Program-made: the position numbers and the translations under genes
From: Desulfobacteraceae bacterium
Lineage (GTDB): Bacteria; Desulfobacterota; Desulfobacteria; Desulfobacterales; Desulfobacteraceae
Length of the DNA stretch: 17,621 nucleotides
Assembly: GCA_022712835.1 (NCBI GenBank)
Contig: JAFLJU010000138.1
Coordinates: 1 to 17,621, forward strand
Direction of reading: 5' to 3'
Notes under the pieces: model-generated
What the model was told of the DNA's origin: nothing
The model's input: only the letters and a program-made list of their open reading frames with translations
Databases searched by the model: none
Part shown: positions 1-7,568 of the stretch, in pieces
Position numbering within the stretch: the first letter of the stretch is position 1
How the letters are laid out: the number at the start of each line of letters is the position of its first letter

Positions 1-605
1 ACATTCCAGGTTTCGGCCGTTGCCCTGGCCATGGCCCAGGTGTTTTTGTGACTGATCACAGCTCCCTTGGGCCGGCCCGTGGTCCCGCTGGTAAATATGA
101 TGATATAGGGATCATCTCCTTTGGGTTGAACTTCCTGGGGGATAGGTTTTGCCTGGCCTTCCAGCAGGGTTTCGTAAGGTTTGGCTTTTGGGTAGTCCAG
201 GTTCCCGAAGTAAGAAAAAACAGCCTCAAAGGAATACAGATCCACCAATTGTTCCACCTCGGCCTTGACCTGTTCGGGAAAAGCCAGGGTTACCAAGGCC
301 CTGGGGGAGGTCCGTTGGCACAGGGCTACCATTTCACCGGCCTTAAATCTTGGATCCAGGGGAACAACCACCAGGCCGATTTTACCGGCAGCCATGAACA
401 TCGTGGAAAAAGCCGGGGACTGGGGTAGGAGAGTAGCGATCCTGTCACCCGGTTTCATGCCCATGTCCAGAAGAGCTGTAGCCACACGGTCTATCTCATG
501 GTTAAATTCAGTATAGGTCACCGGTTGATCAAAAAAAACATAGGCGATCTGGTCGGGTTGGTTTTTTGCATGGGTTTCTATCACATTTGGAAATGGTCTG
601 TTCAT
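1..605 (-). CDS. AMP-forming acyl-CoA ligase, N-terminal part (cut by window edge)
   Basis: Only the first 201 codons are in the window; the gene runs off the left edge. The protein starts MNRPFPNVIETHAKNQPDQI and shows the ANL-superfamily N-domain: the substrate-entry stretch KPGDRIATLLPQSP (about 51-64) and the phosphate-binding A3 motif FTSGTTGRPKGAVISH (171-186). The ligase family activates a carboxylic acid with ATP, through an acyl-adenylate, to its CoA thioester in the cytoplasm. The start is set by a strong GGGAGG Shine-Dalgarno sequence 5 nt before the ATG. It lies 33 bp downstream of the first carboxyltransferase gene, in the same direction, so it is probably the last or a late gene of the operon that begins at the complete ligase. 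It is not a close copy of that ligase. The substrate is unknown, and the C-terminal lid domain cannot be judged. Confidence 0.93.
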   Translation of the reverse strand, partial: MNRPFPNVIETHAKNQPDQIAYVFFDQPVTYTEFNHEIDRVATALLDMGMKPGDRIATLLPQSPAFSTMFMAAGKIGLVVVPLDPRFKAGEMVALCQRTSPRALVTLAFPEQVKAEVEQLVDLYSFEAVFSYFGNLDYPKAKPYETLLEGQAKPIPQEVQPKGDDPYIIIFTSGTTGRPKGAVISHKNTWAMARATAETWN

Positions 606-638
606 CTTTTACCTCCCTTGGTGATGGTTATTTATCGG

Positions 639-2210
639 TTAACACCTCATTCCTCTTTTTTTGATTCCAAGATTTGTGCGTTCATTATCAAAAACCGTCT
701 CGACCCAGTCGCACAGCAGGGGTCTTGTCTCTCTGGGGTCAATGATATCCTCAATTCCAAAATGCTCTGCTGCCCTGAATGGCTGGGCAAACCCCCTATA
801 ATATTCCTGGAGCTCATCATGGAGTGCCATGGGATCTTCGGCAGATTCAATCTCAGCCCGGTGCGCCGCATATACCCCGCCTTCTATGGGGATATTCCCC
901 CAGTACGCCGACGGCCATGCATATCGCCAATTTAACTTTCCAGGATCAGATTGTGCGCCACCTGCCACACCAAAACATTTTCTCACATAGATGGAAGCCC
1001 AGGGCACACTTGCCTGGGTCACGGCAAAGCTTGCCCTTACTCCCTTTCTGATGGTGCCACAGGTTTCAGATTCAACCCCGATAAAAAAACCGGGTTGATC
1101 AACAAGGTTTACAATGGGCAGGTGAAAGGTGTCACACATATCTATGAACCGCTGGAATTTTTCAGCAACATCCCAGGCAAACGCCCCTGCTTTAAATCGG
1201 GTATCATTTGCCAGTACGCCCACGGGATACCCATTTAATCTGGCAAGGCTTGTGATCTGAGATTGTCCCTGAAACTTTCCTATCTCAAACAGGGAGTTTT
1301 TGTCAAAAACACATTCCATCAGTCTTCTCATGTCATAGGTTTTTTTCCCGATTTTGGGAATAATTGACAAGAGTTCCTCTTCCCTGCGTTCTGGGTCATC
1401 TGGGTCATCCGGGTCAGCATACTTTTGTTGGGGCATTTCCCATACATTGGAGGGCAGATAATCTAAAAATTTTTTTGCCTGGTCAATGGCATCTTCTTCG
1501 CTCTCCGCTTCATTATCAATGACATTGCTCATCCGGGTGTGGATTCTGTATCCCCCCAGCTCTTCCTTTGTTACTTTCTGGCCCTGGGCCCATTGGACAA
1601 GGGGGGGGCCACCCACAAACACCTGGCTTTTTTCCTTGACCATTATGGATAAATGGGATTCAACGGCCAGCAGGGTGCCAATGCCGGAAACAGGTCCCAG
1701 GGCCACGGAAACCATTGGTACTTCAGACATCAGATCCGCCAGCATTGCGGTGGCCACATCGTTGACAATGGGCAGTTCCAGGTATCCGATATCTGCAACT
1801 TCACGAATGGTACCACCGGCACCATCTAAAAGTCTTACAAGGGGTAATCTCATTTCGTGGGCCATTTTGCCGTTATAGGCAAGCTTTGCCTTGAACAGCC
1901 TTCCAACCGAAGCCCCCCGGATGGTAAAATCATCCCCCTGGACAATGACCCGTCTTCCATTGATTTTTCCTTTGCCAATGACAACGGGGCAGGGCGTTAG
2001 TGTCTCAAGGTCCTGGTTATTGTTAATATAGGTTGCAGCACCTGCCATTACCCCGGTTTCCTTGAATGAGCCCGGATCAAGCAGCAGGTCTATTCTTTCC
2101 CTGACAGTCATTTTTCCCGAGTTGTGCTGACGTATTATGTTTTCTTTTCCGCCAAGCTCATAGGCCAGTTTTTTTCTTTTTTCGATCTCCTCCACTTCTT
2201 TTTTCCACAT
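639..2210 (-). CDS. Carboxyltransferase-domain protein, acyl-CoA carboxylase beta-like (divergent)
   Basis: A 523-residue protein of normal length for the biotin-dependent acyl-CoA carboxyltransferase family (PccB/MmdA/AccD type). Visible features are the N-terminal signature GKMTVRERIDLLLDPGSF (32-49), LLDGAGGTIRE (127-137), VFVGGPPLV (197-205), EELGG (216-220) and the C-domain segment LVDQPGFFIG (369-378). Family members move CO2 between carboxybiotin and an acyl-CoA, or run in reverse as decarboxylases. The N-domain turn that normally reads AGGA(Y/V) and helps form the acyl-CoA oxyanion hole is GPVSGIGTLL (172-181). The C-domain, where the family has an AWP..VMG block, reads AWPSAYWGNIP (431-441). 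It therefore may act on an unusual acyl-CoA or be a decarboxylase. The GGGAG Shine-Dalgarno supports the start. It is 76 bp downstream of a second, different carboxyltransferase. No biotin carboxylase is in this operon. Confidence 0.88.
   Translation of the reverse strand: MWKKEVEEIEKRKKLAYELGGKENIIRQHNSGKMTVRERIDLLLDPGSFKETGVMAGAATYINNNQDLETLTPCPVVIGKGKINGRRVIVQGDDFTIRGASVGRLFKAKLAYNGKMAHEMRLPLVRLLDGAGGTIREVADIGYLELPIVNDVATAMLADLMSEVPMVSVALGPVSGIGTLLAVESHLSIMVKEKSQVFVGGPPLVQWAQGQKVTKEELGGYRIHTRMSNVIDNEAESEEDAIDQAKKFLDYLPSNVWEMPQQKYADPDDPDDPERREEELLSIIPKIGKKTYDMRRLMECVFDKNSLFEIGKFQGQSQITSLARLNGYPVGVLANDTRFKAGAFAWDVAEKFQRFIDMCDTFHLPIVNLVDQPGFFIGVESETCGTIRKGVRASFAVTQASVPWASIYVRKCFGVAGGAQSDPGKLNWRYAWPSAYWGNIPIEGGVYAAHRAEIESAEDPMALHDELQEYYRGFAQPFRAAEHFGIEDIIDPRETRPLLCDWVETVFDNERTNLGIKKRGMRC
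1391..1417 (-). repeat. Three tandem 9-bp repeats inside a carboxyltransferase gene
   Basis: CTGGGTCAT is repeated twice exactly and a third time with two changes. On the minus strand this encodes the acidic run DPDDPDDPE (residues 266-274) in the linker between the N and C domains. It looks like a local slippage expansion in a tolerant linker and keeps the reading frame. Confidence 0.8.
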
Positions 2211-2286
2211 TTTATAAATCTCCCTTTATTCCTGATTGTGAGGTTCAATCTAATGTTGATAAATAAAACTATGACCATGACCCTGG

Positions 2287-3831
2287 TCAGAATTTGGTCG
2301 GCCAATTGGCCAGGCAGTGGTCACCAACCCCATGGCCGTCAGAATCCCGGACAATGGTCAAAATATCTGTCAGGTATTTTCGGGTTTGCCGGGGGTCTAT
2401 GATATCTTGAAGGAAATAATCCTGGGCAGCGGGATAGGCAGATGAATCAGAGACCATGAGGTCGAGCATTTTTTTTCGTTCTTCTTCGGGAAGGTTTCCG
2501 AACACCACATCTGCGGCAATGGTCGGATCCATGAAACCCAGTTCTCCTGTAGGCCAGGACACAAAATAGTCCGGTCCCACCCCGGGTCCGCACATGTTTA
2601 CGGCTGCCTGGCCATAGGATTTCCGGATGACAATGACTATTTTGGGGACCGTAACCTGGCACAGGGCCTGGAGGTTGTTGACCACCTTGGCGCCCACACG
2701 TTTTTCTTCCGCTTCTTTTCCCACCATGTGGCCGGGGGTGTCATGGAGAAAAACGATGGGGATATTAAATGAATCGCACAAACACAGGAAACTGGTATGT
2801 TTTTCAAGGCCGTCGGTATCCATGGCTCCCACATTGTGAAGGGGATTGTTGGCAATAAAACCGACCACTTCCCCATTGATTCTTGCCAGACAGGTGATGA
2901 GCATCTTGCCGAAATTGGGTTTGATCTCAAAGACCTGCCCCTTGTCCACCATACAATTGATGATATTATGCATGTCATAGGCCCGGGTTCTTTTTTCCGG
3001 TAACAGGTCCATAATTTTATCCATATTGCTGCCCGAACCTTCAGGAACAGGTTTTCGGGGGGGGCGTTCACCGTTGTGGGTCGGCATATAGCTTAAAAAC
3101 GCTTTGATCATATCAAAGCATTCCTCCTCTTGTTCGGCCACTTTATCGGCAATGCCGGTGATACGGTCATGGATTTCCCATCCGCCCATTTCCTCACCGG
3201 TAAAGTTTTGGCCTATGGCCCGGTTCAGGGCCCTGGGGCCTGATACGGAAAGCACGCTGCCTTTTACCTGGATCACGCAATCTGCCAGCATGGCCTCAAA
3301 ATCCGGCACTCCATAGCATTCTCCCATGGCCGCCATGACAAAGGGCATTTGTCGAAAATGGGTGTATTCGGCAAAAAGGGTGTTGGTACCGCCGCCTCCC
3401 AGGGTGCAGATGTTTTTCGAACCCTGGCAGTCCGGCATCCGTGCGCCTCCGGCCTCACCCAGCCAGATCAACGGAACCCGGTTTTTCTTGATCTGGGTTT
3501 TGAATTGAAGCATTTTTTTTAAATTTATCCGGGCATTGGTAGAGGCCAGGACCGTAAAATCATTTGCAATCACACCCACCCTGCGGCCGTCCACAAGACC
3601 ATAACCGCAGATCAGGCTGTCAGCCGGGGTTCTTTCTTCCATGCCCGGCATATCGGAGCAGGCCAAAAGGCCGAATTCCAGAAAAGAACCATGATCCAGG
3701 AGCATGGCAATCCTTTCCCTGGCCGTATATTTACCGCTGGCATGGTGTTTTTCTATTTTGGCTGGTCCGCCCATTTGGAGGGCCGCCTTTTTTTTCTCCG
3801 CTAGGAGATTGAGTGTTTCTTCAAAAGCCAT
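2287..3831 (-). CDS. Second carboxyltransferase-domain protein (divergent)
   Basis: A 514-residue member of the same acyl-CoA carboxyltransferase family, clearly distinct from its downstream neighbour. Visible features are GKYTARERIAMLLDHGSFLE (33-52), the N-domain WLGEAGGARMPD (123-134), the typical EEMGG (213-217), and the C-domain FLHDTPGHMVG (361-371) with SWPTGELGFMD (425-435). The usual glycine-rich oxyanion turn (AGGAY) is replaced by GECYGVPDFE (170-179), and the final VMG is FMD. Loss of these glycines in both tandem proteins suggests a shared departure from the standard carboxylase. The GAGG Shine-Dalgarno supports the start. The gene is 71 bp downstream of the complete CoA ligase, so a ligated acid may be its substrate. 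It could form a hetero-oligomer with the next gene product; that is inference. Confidence 0.88.
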   Translation of the reverse strand: MAFEETLNLLAEKKKAALQMGGPAKIEKHHASGKYTARERIAMLLDHGSFLEFGLLACSDMPGMEERTPADSLICGYGLVDGRRVGVIANDFTVLASTNARINLKKMLQFKTQIKKNRVPLIWLGEAGGARMPDCQGSKNICTLGGGGTNTLFAEYTHFRQMPFVMAAMGECYGVPDFEAMLADCVIQVKGSVLSVSGPRALNRAIGQNFTGEEMGGWEIHDRITGIADKVAEQEEECFDMIKAFLSYMPTHNGERPPRKPVPEGSGSNMDKIMDLLPEKRTRAYDMHNIINCMVDKGQVFEIKPNFGKMLITCLARINGEVVGFIANNPLHNVGAMDTDGLEKHTSFLCLCDSFNIPIVFLHDTPGHMVGKEAEEKRVGAKVVNNLQALCQVTVPKIVIVIRKSYGQAAVNMCGPGVGPDYFVSWPTGELGFMDPTIAADVVFGNLPEEERKKMLDLMVSDSSAYPAAQDYFLQDIIDPRQTRKYLTDILTIVRDSDGHGVGDHCLANWPTKF

Positions 3832-3902
3832 TGTTTTAGAATTCCTCTGGTTCGTGTTTTGTCTTTTATTAACCGGGTCTTTATCGTGTATTGTCCCAAT
3901 GA

Positions 3903-5573
3903 TTATTTGTCTGTCAAACGCTGGGCTTCCATATCCCGAAGCTCTTTGCGCAATACTTTCTGGATGGGTGACTTGGGCAGAATATCGATAAATTCAACCA
4001 GTCTCGGATATTTGTAAGCGGCCATATTGGCTTTGCCATACTCAATAATTTCTTGTTCCGTGATCTTGCCCCTGGCAGTCTTTTCCAGCACCACAAAGGC
4101 TTTGACATTTTCCCCGCGGTATTCATCCGGAACACCGATTACGGCAACTTCTTGAATGGATTCATGTTTCATGAGAATGGCCTCTACTTCGGCCGGTGCA
4201 ATATTATAAGCAGATGCAATGATCAGATCCTTTTGCCGGTCCACAAAAAAGATGAACCCTTCTGCGTCCATGGTGCCGATGTCTCCGGTGCGCAGCCATC
4301 CGTCCGCAAAGGTCTTGGCAGTTTTTTCAGGCTGGTTCCAATATCCCTTTGCCACCTGGGGACCCTTGAAAAGAATTTCGCCACGCTCGCCAAGGGGAAG
4401 GGTCACGCCCTGGTCGTCCACAATTTTTACCGCTCCTCCCATGGGAACCCCAATGGCATCATGATTGAATTTGTTGGGCAGCGAGACGATGGCTCCGGCA
4501 GTGGTTTCGGTCAAACCATAGCCATTGAGCAGCTCCAGCCCTGTCTTTTTCTGCCATTTTGCCTGGATGGCTGGTGGTACGGGCGCACCTGAAGCCCCAC
4601 CGATTTTGAGGTTTGTAAGGTTGTATTTGTCAAAATCAGGCAGGTTGAAAAAAGCAACATAAACAGTGGGGGGTGCAAAGAATACGCTGACCTTGTATTT
4701 GTGCAAAATTTTTATGTACCGGGCGGCATCGAAACGCGGTTCCAGTATAGTGGTGCCGCCGCCATAGAACATGCAGATGGTTGCCAGAAGGTAGCCGGAT
4801 ATATGAAACATGGGAAATAGAACCAGGTTGACATCATTGTTTTTCATGGCGAAGTTTTCTGCCTGGTTGGCGGCATTATAGACAAAATTGCGGTGGGTGA
4901 GCATGACCCCCTTGCTCTTGCCGGTGGTACCGGCTGTGTACAAGATCAGCATGGTTTCGTCAAAATCAAAATCAATGACCGGCAGGCGGTCCTTGGACGC
5001 TAGCAACTCCTTGAATTTAAAGGTGCTCTTGTCGTCATAGTTCACCGTCACCTTTGTGCCGTCAAAACCGGTTTTTAAGCGATATAACACAGATTTTGGG
5101 AAAGCAAGGAAATCGTCAATTCCCGTTACAATGATTTTTTCAATATCAGTGCCTTCCATCACTGCCAGGGCATTTTCATAGAAAAGATCCAGGGTAATAA
5201 TCATTTTCATGCCGGAATCCGTGAAAATATGTCTGAGTTCTTCCCCCTCATACATGACATTGGCCGGGACATGAATGGCGCCAAGCCGATTGGCAGCAAG
5301 AAATGCAATGACATGCTGGGGGCAGTTGGGCAGTAATGCTCCTATTCTGTCTCCTTTTTTCACCCCCAGGCCCGAAAGTCCTGCGGCAAAACGTTCAACC
5401 ATTGCATCAAGATCGCGGTAGGATATTTTCTTGTCCATAAAAACAAGAGCGGTTTTTGTGGGATAAAGAGTTACGCTTTGATGGAACATCCCGTAGGTGG
5501 TCATGGGTGTGACATTTGGTGTTGGCCGGGCCCCCCAGGATGGGTCATACTGCTGTTCTGAAATTTTTTTCAT
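3903..5573 (-). CDS. AMP-forming long/medium-chain acyl-CoA ligase
   Basis: A complete 556-residue ANL-superfamily enzyme that converts a fatty or other carboxylic acid, ATP and CoA to acyl-CoA, AMP and PPi in the cytoplasm. The core motifs are in order: P-loop YTAGTTGKSKGVMLTH (212-227), NGYGLTET (350-357), WLRTGD (426-431), DRQKDLIIASAYNIAPAEVE (445-464) and the C-terminal SPIQKVLRKEL (535-545), whose Lys539 is the likely adenylation lysine. One oddity is that the glycine usually found in the A8 block (…SG[YF]xxxP) is Ala455, confirmed in the DNA as GCT. The motif profile resembles FadD/LcfB-type enzymes, but chain length or ring substrates cannot be assigned. It is first in the leftward operon, with an AGAGGAG Shine-Dalgarno. 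Its promoter region is shared with a divergent TetR gene, which is likely its regulator. Confidence 0.95.
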   Translation of the reverse strand: MKKISEQQYDPSWGARPTPNVTPMTTYGMFHQSVTLYPTKTALVFMDKKISYRDLDAMVERFAAGLSGLGVKKGDRIGALLPNCPQHVIAFLAANRLGAIHVPANVMYEGEELRHIFTDSGMKMIITLDLFYENALAVMEGTDIEKIIVTGIDDFLAFPKSVLYRLKTGFDGTKVTVNYDDKSTFKFKELLASKDRLPVIDFDFDETMLILYTAGTTGKSKGVMLTHRNFVYNAANQAENFAMKNNDVNLVLFPMFHISGYLLATICMFYGGGTTILEPRFDAARYIKILHKYKVSVFFAPPTVYVAFFNLPDFDKYNLTNLKIGGASGAPVPPAIQAKWQKKTGLELLNGYGLTETTAGAIVSLPNKFNHDAIGVPMGGAVKIVDDQGVTLPLGERGEILFKGPQVAKGYWNQPEKTAKTFADGWLRTGDIGTMDAEGFIFFVDRQKDLIIASAYNIAPAEVEAILMKHESIQEVAVIGVPDEYRGENVKAFVVLEKTARGKITEQEIIEYGKANMAAYKYPRLVEFIDILPKSPIQKVLRKELRDMEAQRLTDK

Positions 5574-5613
5574 GGTGCTCCTCTATTGTTTGCGTTTGAA
5601 ATAAAGAGCCGCT

Positions 5614-5647
5614 TGTTCTATGTAGCGAACAGTGTTCGATGTGTCAA
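5614..5647 (-). promoter_or_regulatory. Candidate promoter and TetR operator for the ligase-carboxyltransferase operon
   Basis: On the minus strand a perfect TTGACA (5647-5642) is followed after 17 bp by TACATA (5624-5619), a weak -10 with three matches to consensus. The spacer contains the palindrome GAACA-G-TGTTC (5627-5637). A third half-site TGTTC at 5614-5618 pairs with the same GAACA across 8 bp. TGTTC(T/G)ATGT also occurs as a direct repeat at 5614-5623 and 5633-5642. A dyad in the -35/-10 spacer, next to a divergent TetR gene, is the normal arrangement for repression. Promoter activity and the regulator are inferred. Confidence 0.45.
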
Positions 5648-5693
5648 GTTAAATATTCCCATGCCCTGCAATGGGCGAGGGCTAAGCTATCCC

Positions 5694-5722
5694 TTGATTT
5701 CAAATACCTGTAATGTTATATT
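5694..5722 (+). promoter_or_regulatory. Candidate sigma70 promoter of the divergent tetR gene
   Basis: TTGATT (5694-5699), a 17-bp spacer and TATATT (5717-5722) sit 65 bp before the tetR start codon. The -35 matches four of six consensus bases and the -10 five of six. The stretch between this promoter and the opposing one contains a short GC-rich dyad (CCCAT/ATGGG, 5658-5675) that might also bind protein. Confidence 0.45.
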
Positions 5723-5755
5723 TTTGGAGTTGCTTGATTAAAAAGATACCTGTAA
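5704..5755. repeat. Direct repeat of ATACCTGTAA, 42 bp apart
   Basis: The 10-mer ATACCTGTAA occurs at 5704-5713, inside the tetR promoter spacer, and again at 5746-5755, in the tetR leader. The repeat period of 42 bp is close to four helical turns, so both copies would face the same side of the DNA. It is a candidate pair of regulator sites for autoregulation, but it is not palindromic, and chance is possible. Confidence 0.4.
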
Positions 5756-5786
5756 ATGCACAGGCCAGAAAAGGGATAAGAAGTAT

Positions 5787-6437
5787 ATGTCGAAAGCAGG
5801 AATTCTTAATAAACTGAAACAGGAAGAAAAAGAGATTCGCAGGAATCTCATCATTGATGCTGCCCAGAAAATTTTTGGAACCAAATCCTATGACCGTGCA
5901 AGTATGAGGGAAATTGCCCGTGAGGCAGGAATGGCACCCTCATCCATTTATACTTATTTCGAAAATCAGGAGACCCTTTTAGTTGAGGCAATGTCCAGGG
6001 AAACCAATCAACTCCTGGATGAAATGGAAACCATGGTTTCCGAAGAGATCGAAATTGATATTGAGCGACTGATGAATCGTTACCTTGATTTTTATATTGA
6101 TCATGAGAATCACTGGCGAATGATCACTAATTTTTTCCTTTTCGGCAATATCAGTCCGGAAGCCTCGAAACGACTCAACAACGCTGCTCGCAGGATATTG
6201 AATATTTTTGATACCATTTTTCAAAAAATGAACTACGCAGGAGATGTACGGATGCTTTCCCATGCTTTTTTTTCCTGCCTGAGCGGTATTTTAATCTCCT
6301 TTAGAAAATACCCCGGAAGAAATGATGATGAAATCCGCATTCATATGAAACGGGTTGCCCTGGTGATTCGCGGTATGCTTATACCCTATATCCAGGCAGA
6401 TCTGTCCGTCTCCCCGAAAAAAACGGATCAAAGTTGA
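5787..6437 (+). CDS. TetR/AcrR-family transcriptional regulator
   Basis: A 216-residue protein with the TetR N-terminal DNA-binding domain at about residues 18-64: AAQKIFGTKSYDRASMREIA followed by the recognition helix region SSIYTYFENQETLL. The rest is helical, of the ligand-binding size usual for the family, with no membrane segment. Such proteins bind a palindrome near their own promoter and release it on binding a small ligand, often an acyl-CoA in fatty-acid gene clusters. It is divergent from the acyl-CoA ligase operon, with 213 bp between start codons, so control of that operon and of itself is likely. The ligand is unknown. The weak purine-rich sequence AAGGGATAAGAAG lies before the ATG. 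Confidence 0.93.
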   Translation: MSKAGILNKLKQEEKEIRRNLIIDAAQKIFGTKSYDRASMREIAREAGMAPSSIYTYFENQETLLVEAMSRETNQLLDEMETMVSEEIEIDIERLMNRYLDFYIDHENHWRMITNFFLFGNISPEASKRLNNAARRILNIFDTIFQKMNYAGDVRMLSHAFFSCLSGILISFRKYPGRNDDEIRIHMKRVALVIRGMLIPYIQADLSVSPKKTDQS

Positions 6438-6440
6438 TCT

Positions 6441-6506
6441 CTAAGTGTCCGAAAATTGATCCGGGGGGCAGGGACTTTTTTGATCTTTTGTCCCTGCCCC
6501 ACTTAG
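6441..6506. repeat. Nested inverted repeat between convergent genes (possible transcription barrier)
   Basis: A perfect 11-bp inverted repeat, GGGGCAGGGAC (6465-6475) and GTCCCTGCCCC (6490-6500), encloses a 14-nt T-rich loop. It is nested within a wider pair CTAAGTG (6441-6447) and CACTTAG (6500-6506). It lies between the convergent ends of the plus-strand tetR and the long minus-strand operon, where a bidirectional terminator would be expected. No T-run follows the stem on either strand, so it is not a standard intrinsic terminator. It could instead be a REP-like element or a mobile-element remnant. Confidence 0.6.
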
Positions 6507-6555
6507 GATTGGAAATTATATAAATTGAACTGAAGATTGCCGATTCAAAAGGTCG

Positions 6556-7551
6556 CTAGAAAGAACACTCCAATTCTCCCAGGGCCATCCTTGCGATGTC
6601 GCCCAGAAAAATCAACGGCATTTCCATTTCACCGGCGGTAACTGAAAATGAATGCATGCAAACAGGACACAGGCAAACCATGGCCTTGGCTCCCGCATCT
6701 TTGGCATCCTTAAAATTCTTTTCCTGGTCAGGTTTAGGATCTCCTTTTCCCAACAGCAGTTTAGAGCCAGCACAGCATAGGGCATTTTCACGATCATATA
6801 CTCTTTTTACACGATTAACGCCTGTTAATTCAAAAATTTCATCAACAAAGTGCTCCTTTTCGGGTGTGAATCTGGAGGCACAGGGCCTGTTGTAGGCGAT
6901 ATCAATATTTAAGGGTTTGATTTTGTCTTTGTTTGCTTTCAGACATTCCACAAGATACTCGGAAAGATGGATCGGCCTGAAAGGAACATGAATCCCGTAA
7001 TCAGGGGCTATTTTTGCCAGCATTGAATAGCAGTCATCATGGAAACAGACAATTTCCTTTGCCCCTGTTTCGGCAAGTCTATCCACAAATTTTTGAGCGT
7101 GTTTCTTCTGCACGCTCTCAGCTCCCATGTGGCTGAACATGATCCAGCAAAAATAAGGTTTTCCTGAAACCTGGGGTAGATTATACAATTCTCCCTGGAT
7201 CAAATGAGCATCCGACTTTCCAAAAACGCAAACCGACATGATCCGATCCGCCGATGGCGGGTTTTTTATTTCCCCGGAAAAAACATATTTTTGTTCCATC
7301 ATCGCACTAGTTTCTTCTGGAAACAGTGTATGATATTTTTCCTGAAGAATTGTGATTTGATCAAAGGGGTTTGCCCCACGGGTACAATATTCATTACAGG
7401 CATAACAGGTCAGACATTTGTTTAAAACTTCCGAGTTCTTTTCCGCGATAAGTTCTTTGATCCATAAAATCGACTGGTTTCGATCAACATCTATCCACTG
7501 ACATTTAACAAAACAATCTCCACATAGATCACATTTTTCAGCTATAAACAT
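6556..7551 (-). CDS. Soluble iron-sulfur CCG-domain protein (HdrD/GlpC-like electron carrier)
   Basis: A 331-residue cytoplasmic protein. Two ferredoxin-type CxxCxxCxxxC motifs (Cys7/10/13/17 and Cys46/49/52/56) predict two [4Fe-4S] clusters. The C-terminal part has a complete CCG signature: Cys224, Cys259-Cys260 and CLCPVC (Cys295/Cys298). This is the pattern of heterodisulfide-reductase subunits B/D, GlpC and LutA-like proteins. The preceding half keeps only scattered cysteines (Cys135, Cys169, Cys174), so the first CCG copy is degenerate. No membrane helices are seen, unlike the membrane-bound DUF224 oxidoreductases. It is the last gene of the operon, 17 bp after an acyl-CoA dehydrogenase, which suggests it takes electrons from the dehydrogenases or ETF and passes them to a quinone or reductase. 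No ETF genes are in the window. Its electron partners are inference. Confidence 0.9.
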   Translation of the reverse strand: MFIAEKCDLCGDCFVKCQWIDVDRNQSILWIKELIAEKNSEVLNKCLTCYACNEYCTRGANPFDQITILQEKYHTLFPEETSAMMEQKYVFSGEIKNPPSADRIMSVCVFGKSDAHLIQGELYNLPQVSGKPYFCWIMFSHMGAESVQKKHAQKFVDRLAETGAKEIVCFHDDCYSMLAKIAPDYGIHVPFRPIHLSEYLVECLKANKDKIKPLNIDIAYNRPCASRFTPEKEHFVDEIFELTGVNRVKRVYDRENALCCAGSKLLLGKGDPKPDQEKNFKDAKDAGAKAMVCLCPVCMHSFSVTAGEMEMPLIFLGDIARMALGELECSF

Positions 7552-7568
7552 TCTGGTTCATCTCCCCA

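Noticed and set aside
498..935. Long plus-strand reading frames opposite the ligase and carboxyltransferase genes
   Set aside because: They are antisense to clear family members, show no recognisable domain and start without ribosome binding sites.
2278..2289. Small palindrome TGACC-CT-GGTCA at the end of the second carboxyltransferase gene
   Set aside because: Too short and overlapping the stop codon; no convincing terminator.
4053..4592. A 179-codon plus-strand reading frame
   Set aside because: It lies wholly opposite the conserved C-terminal half of the CoA ligase, and its composition reflects the codon pattern of the other strand.
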